From Methanobacterium sp. (lineage in GTDB: Archaea; Methanobacteriota; Methanobacteria; Methanobacteriales; Methanobacteriaceae): DNA of 10,349 nucleotides. Below, one piece after another: positions 1 to 10,349 of this stretch. The stretch is taken from positions 1-10,349 of the forward strand of contig JAHKLQ010000203.1 of NCBI GenBank assembly GCA_020854975.1. The letters are read 5' to 3'. The notes under the pieces are model-generated. The model was not told the origin of the DNA and searched no databases. It was given only the letters and a program-made list of their open reading frames with translations. A program made the position numbers and the translations under genes. Numbering within the stretch: the first letter of the stretch is position 1; each line of letters starts with the position of its first letter.

Positions 1-4377
<4,377 letters not shown>

Positions 4378-4439
4378 GGATTTAACTCCACATAACAATT
4401 TGAAGTACATAGTAAAGGTAGTATTTATCGAGGAATAAC

Positions 4440-6185
<1,746 letters not shown>

Positions 6186-6204
6186 ATTCCCAATATAAGA
6201 AGTA

Positions 6205-6340
6205 TGAAATTCCATTTAAAGATTTATGATTCCATACAAAGGGTAGGATTTCATAAACAGAGTTGGATTCCATAAAAAAGGGTTTATGATTCCATAGAAA
6301 TGATTTAGGATTTCATTGAAAGGGTTTATGATTCCATAAA
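6205..6340. repeat. Seven-copy short repeat array, core ATT(C/T)CAT, period 19-22 nt
   Basis: The core ATTCCAT or ATTTCAT begins at 6209, 6229, 6248, 6267, 6289, 6310 and 6331, so the spacing is about two DNA helical turns. Better copies carry an inverted repeat TATG-ATTC-CATA; the last extends to TTTATG-ATTC-CATAAA (6325-6340). The array fills most of the gap between the MATE and STAS genes. It could be a row of operator sites or just slipped-strand expansion in AT-rich DNA; nothing here decides between the two. Confidence 0.8.
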
Positions 6341-6402
6341 AATGAGATAAGATTGATATTAATCATGAAATTAAGATTATACGTTATTCAGGGGTTTAAA
6401 CC

Positions 6403-6699
6403 ATGAACATTGATAAAACAAGAGAAGAAGATAAACTAATAATTAGATTAGAGGGTAGGCTGGATACCAACACTGCACCGGTTTTAGAAGAAGAACTAGG
6501 GGAAGATCTTCCCGAGGTGGAAACATTGGTATTTGATTTTGAAGAATTGAAGTATATTTCCAGTGCAGGGTTGAGACTGATTCTTGCCACCCAGAAAACT
6601 ATGAATAACCAGGGCAGCATGACTATTAGGAATGCTAATGATTTTGTTATGGAAGTTTTTGAAACCACCGGGTTTATTGACATTTTAACCATTGAATAA
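6403..6699 (+). CDS. STAS-domain protein, anti-anti-sigma factor type (RsbV/SpoIIAA-like)
   Basis: This 98-aa single STAS domain matches the usual length of anti-anti-sigma factors. The N-terminal strand has the typical IRLEGRLDTNTAP pattern and the hallmark loop is YISSAGLR (51-58). In this family a serine in that loop is phosphorylated by a GHKL kinase and dephosphorylated by a PP2C phosphatase; here S53 and S54 are the candidates. The kinase and phosphatase genes are the next two downstream, so all three parts of a partner switch are present. The host appears archaeal and so has no sigma factors; the real target is unknown, and the kinase-like domain fused to the upstream exporter is an attractive one (inference). 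The upstream site AGGGGT (6390-6395) is a weak ribosome-binding match. Confidence 0.92.
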   Translation: MNIDKTREEDKLIIRLEGRLDTNTAPVLEEELGEDLPEVETLVFDFEELKYISSAGLRLILATQKTMNNQGSMTIRNANDFVMEVFETTGFIDILTIE

Positions 6700-6762
6700 T
6701 CAATTTAAATAGTTCAAAGTTCATGCAGAAGTTTGATTTATTGATTAATAGGATAATATGAC

Positions 6763-6926
6763 TATATTATCAGTAAAATAGGATAAAAAGATTATATTAC
6801 CAGTAACAGATTATAATGGGAATATATTACCAGTAAAATAAGATAAATGGATTATATTATCAGTAACAACAGGATAATAGATTATATTACCAGTAAAAAT
6901 AGGATAATGGGATTATATTTCAGTAA
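6763..6926. repeat. Six-copy tandem repeat, 30-nt period, core TATATTACCAGTAA
   Basis: The core starts at 6763, 6793, 6823, 6853 and 6883, exactly 30 nt apart, with a sixth degenerate copy at 6914. The conserved part is about 14 nt, TATATTA(C/T)CAGTAA, and contains the dyad TTAC-CA-GTAA. Copies 1, 3 and 5 continue with AAATA(G/A)GATAA (copy 5 has one extra A); copies 2, 4 and 6 continue with CA, so there is a 60-nt higher-order unit. The array occupies the gap upstream of the kinase gene. TATATTA also resembles an archaeal TATA element, and the last copy lies about 30 nt before the ATG. Confidence 0.9.
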
Positions 6927-6948
6927 CAATTAAAATTAAGGGTAGTCG

Positions 6949-7380
6949 ATGTTTATGGATACAATAACATTACCCGCCAAAATAGAAAACCTGCCAACTG
7001 TGCTGAATTTTATTCATAATCAGTTAAATGGTTTGGATATCCTTGAAAACATACTATTTAAGTTAGAACTTGCCATTGAAGAAGTATATGTGAATATCGC
7101 CAGATATGCTTATGGTGAAGGAGAGGGTGAAGTTACCATTACCTCCTGTATTGGGGGAAATCCTTTACAAATTATAATAGAGTTTAGAGACTCTGGAATT
7201 CCTTTTGATCCCTTAAAAAATGAAGATCCTGACTTTTCCATTAAAACAGAAGAAAAAGAAATTGGAGGGTTAGGAATTCATTTGATAAAGAAAAATGTGG
7301 ATTATATAGGATACGAATTCCATAATGGAGAAAATGTTTTAACTCTTAAAAAGAGTTTAACCCTTTCAGGTAATCGTTAA
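6949..7380 (+). CDS. GHKL-family serine kinase / anti-sigma-factor-like ATP-binding protein (RsbW/SpoIIAB-like)
   Basis: The 143-aa protein is one HATPase_c_2 domain of the usual length for RsbW-like kinases. It has a complete ATP site: N-box E45/N49 (in LAIEEVYVNIARYAY), G1 box FRDSGIPFDP (79-88, D81 and G83), and G2 box GGLGIHLI from G106. Proteins of this type bind and phosphorylate a STAS partner, and in bacteria they sequester a sigma factor. The STAS partner is encoded just upstream and the opposing phosphatase just downstream. With no sigma factor expected in an archaeon, its client is unknown. ATG 6949 is preceded by AAGGGT (6938-6943). ATG 6955 is an alternative, two codons shorter. 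Unlike the domain fused to the exporter, this one keeps all nucleotide-binding motifs, so it is the likelier active kinase. Confidence 0.92.
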   Translation: MFMDTITLPAKIENLPTVLNFIHNQLNGLDILENILFKLELAIEEVYVNIARYAYGEGEGEVTITSCIGGNPLQIIIEFRDSGIPFDPLKNEDPDFSIKTEEKEIGGLGIHLIKKNVDYIGYEFHNGENVLTLKKSLTLSGNR

Positions 7381-7441
7381 GAAGATTTAACCTTAAATAA
7401 ATGTTTTAACTCTTAAAAAATAGTTTAACTCTTAAAAAATA
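7332..7441. repeat. Short repeat GTTTAACTCTTAAAAAATA shared between the kinase gene 3' end and the gap after it
   Basis: A 21-nt stretch inside the kinase coding sequence (7332-7352) recurs exactly at 7399-7419, 67 nt later, and is followed by another copy at 7423-7441. The two gap copies are 19-20 nt apart. Each contains the dyad TTTAA-CTC-TTAAA. The last copy abuts the proposed start of the phosphatase gene. It looks like local duplication of a coding-end sequence into the spacer. Confidence 0.75.
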
Positions 7442-7447
7442 GTTTAA

Positions 7448-9406
7448 ATGATTAAAGAATTGGTGAAGATGGAAATGAATGATTCAACCAGTAGCATCAA
7501 ATCAAATGTGGTGCGGTTATTTATTTGCAGTGCTGTTATCTTCATAATTGAATTTGTTTCTAATATCTTCATTCCAGTAATACCTGTATTGGAGTTAGGT
7601 CCAGGCAGTGCCTTACCACCTACCTTAGGTTTGATGTTTGGTCCATGGGGAGCAGTCGGAGCTGCACTGGGAAATCTAACATCCAATATATTAGCTGGTT
7701 ACCCTCCTGAAATTTACATAATAACCTTTTTTATACAATTTTTCTATGGTTATATTCCCTACAAATTATGGTACACACTGGATATAGGGGAAAAGATCAG
7801 TTCACCCCGCTTGGATACGGTGAAAAACTTAATTAAATTTGTAGTAATCATGTTCATCAATGCCATTGTCATGGCAGGCTTATTAGGGTTTTTAATGGAT
7901 GCAACAGGGTTATATGATCTGGTTTCTTTAACCACTCTCATATATGCAGTTAATAACTTCGATTTTTCTATAATGCTGGGATCTCTGATAGTTATTGGAG
8001 CTAACCTTTATGGAATTAGGATGTATAAACCAAAAATAGTCAAAAAACCTTCAGTTTCACCGAAGATCTTTGACTTGATAGCTATAATAGCTATTATAAT
8101 TGCCGTGGCAAATGCAGTGTATTCTACTTTTAGTGAGCCGGATATTTGGGCGTTTACTGCAGGAGCCATATCTTATTCCTTGATTTTTTTATATTTTTTA
8201 AAACCGATAACTAAGGAAGTTAAAGAAAAAACAAGCAAGATAAAGATTTCTTTAACAGAAAAATTAATTGTAATTTTCATCATTACCGGTGCAATTATTG
8301 CCATAGTAACTGGGATCAGATCTATTTTAACCATCACTGGAGGAGAAGGGGCTGAAATCCAATTCTGGGAATCCGTATACCTAAATATTACCATCATACT
8401 CACTATTTTTTATGTATCTTCCATAGGATTTTTATGGTATATTGAAAAAAATATCACAACTCCCATAGAATCCATATCAGATATTGTAAAGAATTATGTT
8501 GGTGATTCTGAGGACATATCCAATAGTAGTGATATTATAGCCAAATGTGAACAGTATGTAACCAAGGAGAGTGAAGTGGGAATTTTGGCTAATTCTTTCC
8601 AGAAAATGGTCAGAGATTTGGAAATTTATGTAAAAAACCTCAAACAAGTTACCACAGAAAAAGAAAGGATAAATACCGAGTTAAATGTTGCCAGGAAGAT
8701 ACAGGAAGATATGTTACCCCGGAAATTCCCACCTTTCCCTGAGAGAAATGAATTTGATATTTATGCCCTGGCTATGCCTGCCAAGGAAGTAGGTGGTGAT
8801 TTTTATGATTTCTTCCTGATAGATGATAATCATTTGGCAATGGTAATTGCTGATGTTTCTGGAAAAGGCGTACCAGCAGCTCTGTTTATGGTGGTTACCA
8901 AGACTCTGATTAAAAACCAGGCACAACTGGGGAAAAGTGCTGCAGAAGTCTTCACCACGGTTAACAATCAATTGTATGAAGGAAATGATGAAAACATGTT
9001 TGTAACAGCATTTATGGGGATTTTAGAGATTGGCACCGGTATTTTTACCTATGTAAATGCTGGACATAATCCTCCTCTGTTAAAATATGCTAACCAGGAT
9101 TATGATTGGTTGAAAGCAAAACCCGGGTTTGTTTTAGCTGGTATGGAAAATATGGAGTACCATCAAAATGAGATCACTTTAAAAACTGGGGATAAGATCT
9201 GCCTCTATACTGATGGGGTTACTGAAGCCACCAATAATAATGATGAACTGTTTGGAGAGTCTCGTTTGCTGGAAATTATGAATAATAAAAAAGATTCAAG
9301 TCTCACCGAGCAATTATCCCAGGTTAAAAAAGAAGTTGACATATTTATGAGTGGTGGTGAACAGTTTGATGATATTACCATGCTCATTATGGAATATAGA
9401 AAATAA
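7448..9406 (+). CDS. Membrane sensor SpoIIE/PP2C-family serine phosphatase with HAMP domain (RsbU-type)
   Basis: The 652-aa protein has about eight or nine hydrophobic segments in residues 24-330. These are followed by a HAMP-like region (about 331-400), a helical linker with the KERINTELNVARKIQEDMLP signature, and a PP2C/SpoIIE catalytic domain (about 430-650). Metal-site motifs are present: GGDFYD at 449-454 (D451), ADVSGKG at 468-474 (D469), TDG around D589, and DDITML from D641. Family role: Mn2+/Mg2+-dependent dephosphorylation of a phospho-STAS protein, here probably the one at 6403-6699, triggered by a signal sensed at the membrane. The first membrane block includes LPPTLGLMFGPWGAVGAALGN (about 56-76), resembling substrate-binding ECF S-component membrane proteins, so it may bind a small ligand (inference). 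The start is uncertain: ATG 7448 sits on a repeat and has no ribosome site, while ATG 7475 lies 8 nt after GGTGA. Confidence 0.92.
   Translation: MIKELVKMEMNDSTSSIKSNVVRLFICSAVIFIIEFVSNIFIPVIPVLELGPGSALPPTLGLMFGPWGAVGAALGNLTSNILAGYPPEIYIITFFIQFFYGYIPYKLWYTLDIGEKISSPRLDTVKNLIKFVVIMFINAIVMAGLLGFLMDATGLYDLVSLTTLIYAVNNFDFSIMLGSLIVIGANLYGIRMYKPKIVKKPSVSPKIFDLIAIIAIIIAVANAVYSTFSEPDIWAFTAGAISYSLIFLYFLKPITKEVKEKTSKIKISLTEKLIVIFIITGAIIAIVTGIRSILTITGGEGAEIQFWESVYLNITIILTIFYVSSIGFLWYIEKNITTPIESISDIVKNYVGDSEDISNSSDIIAKCEQYVTKESEVGILANSFQKMVRDLEIYVKNLKQVTTEKERINTELNVARKIQEDMLPRKFPPFPERNEFDIYALAMPAKEVGGDFYDFFLIDDNHLAMVIADVSGKGVPAALFMVVTKTLIKNQAQLGKSAAEVFTTVNNQLYEGNDENMFVTAFMGILEIGTGIFTYVNAGHNPPLLKYANQDYDWLKAKPGFVLAGMENMEYHQNEITLKTGDKICLYTDGVTEATNNNDELFGESRLLEIMNNKKDSSLTEQLSQVKKEVDIFMSGGEQFDDITMLIMEYRK
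7462..7466 (+). promoter_or_regulatory. Ribosome-binding site GGTGA that may set the phosphatase start at 7475
   Basis: GGTGA matches the archaeal 16S rRNA 3' end complement (GGAGGTGA). It lies 8 nt before ATG 7475 and only 2 nt before ATG 7469, inside the longer reading frame from 7448. If used, the protein starts with MNDSTSS and is nine residues shorter; the membrane segments are unaffected. Confidence 0.4.
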
Positions 9407-9428
9407 TCCACAGTTAATTTATTAGCAG

Positions 9429-9505
9429 ATAATCCATAGGTAATCCATTAAAAGATAATCCTAGATAATCCATTAATTAAAATATAATCCATAGGTAATC
9501 CATTA
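9429..9505. repeat. TAATCCAT repeats between convergent genes, including a perfect 22-nt direct repeat
   Basis: A 22-nt sequence at 9429-9450 is repeated exactly at 9484-9505. Further AATCC copies lie between and after them (around 9456, 9467 and 9521). The core TAAT-CC-ATTA is a small dyad. The array lies where the rightward phosphatase gene meets the leftward zinc-ribbon gene, so it falls in the 3' ends of both transcripts. I see no clear oligo-T terminator separate from it. Confidence 0.75.
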
Positions 9506-9553
9506 TAAAATAACCAAAGTTAATCCCTAACTTATAAAATAACTAACTCATAA

Positions 9554-9931
9554 TTAATCCAGAATTTTATTTAATACTTGTTTTAAACTTTTCATATTCT
9601 CATTTTTAAGAGGTATAACATGTCTTTTTCCATTAAAATCAAACTTAAACCTGGTAATTGGCGAGCCAAATTCCAGGTTACTTATTTCACTTAAAGGATA
9701 TTTTATTACCTTACCTGTTCTACTGGTACCCCAGAAGTTTTTTCGGTATTCAATTACAGAGTCGCTGGTTATTTCCAGATCAAAAGAATCATCTTCTAAA
9801 AATAAAAGAGTATTTCTAAGATCTCTTTCACAGACCAAACAATATTCCGCGTTTTCAGGGTTACTAACACCACATTCAGGGCAGATAAGTTCAAAAGAAA
9901 TCATTTCCGGGTCATCATCTGGATGAGTCAT
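9554..9931 (-). CDS. Small zinc-ribbon protein with C-terminal beta-rich (PH-like) domain, unknown function
   Basis: The 125-aa leftward protein begins with an acidic stretch and then a zinc ribbon, CPECG-x10-CLVC (Cys 17, 20, 31 and 34). It continues with about 80 residues of alternating beta pattern (IEYRKNFWGTSRTGKVIKYP, then FKFDFNGKRHVIPL) and ends in a helix. The tail resembles small membrane-proximal PH-like domains that often follow zinc ribbons in archaeal proteins, but no transmembrane helix is seen and I assign no function. A longer frame starts at TTG 9952, but ATG 9931 is preferred. It follows GAGTGAT, and the TATA-like TTTATAA on this strand (9961-9955) would place transcription start near 9932, giving an almost leaderless mRNA. 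The gene is convergent with the NRPS-linked cluster and probably separate from it. Confidence 0.8.
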   Translation of the reverse strand: MTHPDDDPEMISFELICPECGVSNPENAEYCLVCERDLRNTLLFLEDDSFDLEITSDSVIEYRKNFWGTSRTGKVIKYPLSEISNLEFGSPITRFKFDFNGKRHVIPLKNENMKSLKQVLNKILD

Positions 9932-9954
9932 GTTTATCACTCGATTATTCAAGG

Positions 9955-9961
9955 TTATAAA
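9955..9961 (-). promoter_or_regulatory. TATA box for the zinc-ribbon gene
   Basis: Read leftward the sequence is TTTATAA, centred about 26 nt before ATG 9931. That is the standard archaeal distance from TATA centre to transcription start, implying a leaderless or near-leaderless message. Confidence 0.45.
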
Positions 9962-9986
9962 GTGTATATCCTGAGGTATTATAATA

Positions 9987-10028
9987 AATTAACTTATTAG
10001 AGGAAATAATTAACTTATCAAAGGATTA
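9987..10028. repeat. Two-copy 21-nt direct repeat beginning AATTAACTTAT
   Basis: AATTAACTTAT at 9987-9997 recurs at 10008-10018, and the following bases (TAGAGGAAAT against CAAAGGATTA) are related. The period of 21 nt is two helical turns. The core sits in a dyad, ATAA-TTAAC-TTAT, in the second copy. It lies upstream of the zinc-ribbon gene and of the putative RNA gene, so it could be a regulator site for either. Confidence 0.6.
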
Positions 10029-10097
10029 TCCTACAGTAAACAATAAATCTCTTCTTATGCCAATGAGATGATGGTGTTACTTAAAATAGAACCTAAA

Positions 10098-10107
10098 CTA
10101 TAAAAAT
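10098..10107 (+). promoter_or_regulatory. TATA box for the putative small RNA
   Basis: CTATAAAAAT is a good archaeal TATA element. Its centre near 10102 predicts transcription start near 10129, four bases before the strong hairpin at 10133. The match between this position and the structured GC-rich block is the main support for a rightward transcript. Confidence 0.5.
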
Positions 10108-10128
10108 TTGATGAAAACAGATAAAAAT

Positions 10129-10208
10129 AGTTGTCCTGATGAGGAACTGGCGGCGGCTTTGTTCCAGATCAGGACTGGGGTCCGTTAAGGCGGCGGATAG
10201 GGAATAAA
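10129..10208 (+). ncRNA. Putative GC-rich structured small RNA, family not recognised
   Basis: In an AT-rich intergenic region this block is markedly GC-rich, a known signature of structured RNAs in AT-rich archaea. It forms an 8-bp perfect stem, GTCCTGAT (10133-10140) with ATCAGGAC (10168-10175). A symmetric 2x2 purine internal loop follows (GA/AG), then a 5-bp stem GGAAC (10143-10147) with GTTCC (10161-10165), closing a 13-nt loop. That loop contains GGCGGCGG (10149-10156), and the same octamer recurs single-stranded at 10189-10196. A TATA box stands at the right distance upstream. A weaker hairpin (TATTACC 10214-10220 with GGTAAATA 10230-10237) may belong to its 3' part; the 3' end is unknown. 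It does not read as a tRNA, and box C/D motifs are incomplete. A cis-regulatory leader for a gene beyond the window is an alternative. Confidence 0.55.
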
Positions 10209-10349
10209 TCCAGTATTACCATCAGTATCGGTAAATATTCTCACTCAAAATTCACTTTCGAACATAATTTTGTTCATGTCTGGATTTATATCTCTAAATT
10301 ATTAGCTCTCTTCACAAACAATTATAATTTAAACTCATATTAGTGAACA
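10209..10349. other. AT-rich non-coding right end of window
   Basis: No supported gene was found here. Two weak dyads are present: TATTACC/GGTAAATA (10214-10237) and GAACA-TAATTT-TGTTC (10260-10275). Either could shape a transcript end, but neither is followed by a convincing oligo-T run. The last 40 bases are AT-rich and may be the promoter region of a gene beyond the edge. Confidence 0.4.

Noticed and set aside
6763..6926. CRISPR array (30-nt periodicity)
   Set aside because: The conserved core is only about 14 nt, and the intervening sequence is also related between copies. Period 30 is too short for a repeat plus spacer, and there are no cas genes.
6403..7380. True anti-sigma / anti-anti-sigma regulation of transcription
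   Set aside because: The proteins are of that family, but if the host is archaeal there is no sigma factor to control. Calling the output transcriptional is not supported by the sequence.
10133..10175. Box C/D guide RNA (TGATGA at 10137-10142)
   Set aside because: No matching box D or C'/D' at the expected positions, and the TGATGA is largely consumed by the stem.
10139..10207. 22-codon rightward ORF inside the GC-rich element
   Set aside because: It has no ribosome site, and it is rich in CGG codons and GC triplets that mirror the hairpin rather than local coding use. The stem and loop structure explains the sequence better.
10251..10275. tRNA T-arm-like TTCGAAC
   Set aside because: No acceptor, D or anticodon arms can be drawn around it in either direction.

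Overview
The window looks like an AT-rich euryarchaeal genome, most probably a Methanobacteriales methanogen (Methanobacterium or Methanobrevibacter type). The reasons are heavy use of ATA, AGA and AGG codons, weak or absent Shine-Dalgarno sites, TATA boxes placed about 26 nt before likely transcript starts, and the gene set itself. From memory, NRPS genes beside MatE efflux and anti-sigma/serine-phosphatase genes have been described in Methanobrevibacter ruminantium. This taxonomic call is an inference, made without a database search.

Layout. Five genes run rightward. (1) Positions 1-4377 hold the 3' part of a nonribosomal peptide synthetase, ordered carrier (cut by the window edge) - condensation - adenylation - carrier - thioester reductase. 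(2) 4440-6185 encodes a MATE-family exporter with an extra C-terminal GHKL (anti-sigma-kinase-like) ATPase domain. (3) 6403-6699 encodes a STAS anti-anti-sigma-type protein. (4) 6949-7380 encodes an RsbW/SpoIIAB-like GHKL kinase. (5) 7448-9406 encodes a multi-spanning membrane HAMP-SpoIIE/PP2C phosphatase (RsbU type). A leftward gene at 9554-9931 encodes a small zinc-ribbon protein. The last 400 bases contain no convincing protein gene, but they hold a compact GC-rich, hairpin-forming element behind a well-placed TATA box, probably a small RNA gene.

How it may work together. Genes 3-5 are the three parts of a bacterial partner-switching circuit: a sensor phosphatase, a switch protein and a kinase. 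Archaea have no sigma factors, so the output must be something else. The exporter carries its own kinase-like domain of the same fold, so the simplest hypothesis is that the switch protein docks on the exporter (and/or the soluble kinase) and couples a membrane-sensed signal to export of the NRPS product. The terminal reductase predicts release of the peptide as an aldehyde or alcohol, which could cyclise.

Four of the gaps, those before the STAS, kinase and phosphatase genes and the one after the phosphatase gene, are filled by different short tandem repeats, and each repeat has a short inverted repeat at its core. One array has an almost exact 30-nt period with an alternating 60-nt superstructure. 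The short gap between the NRPS and MATE genes has none. A fifth, two-copy 21-nt repeat lies upstream of the zinc-ribbon gene.
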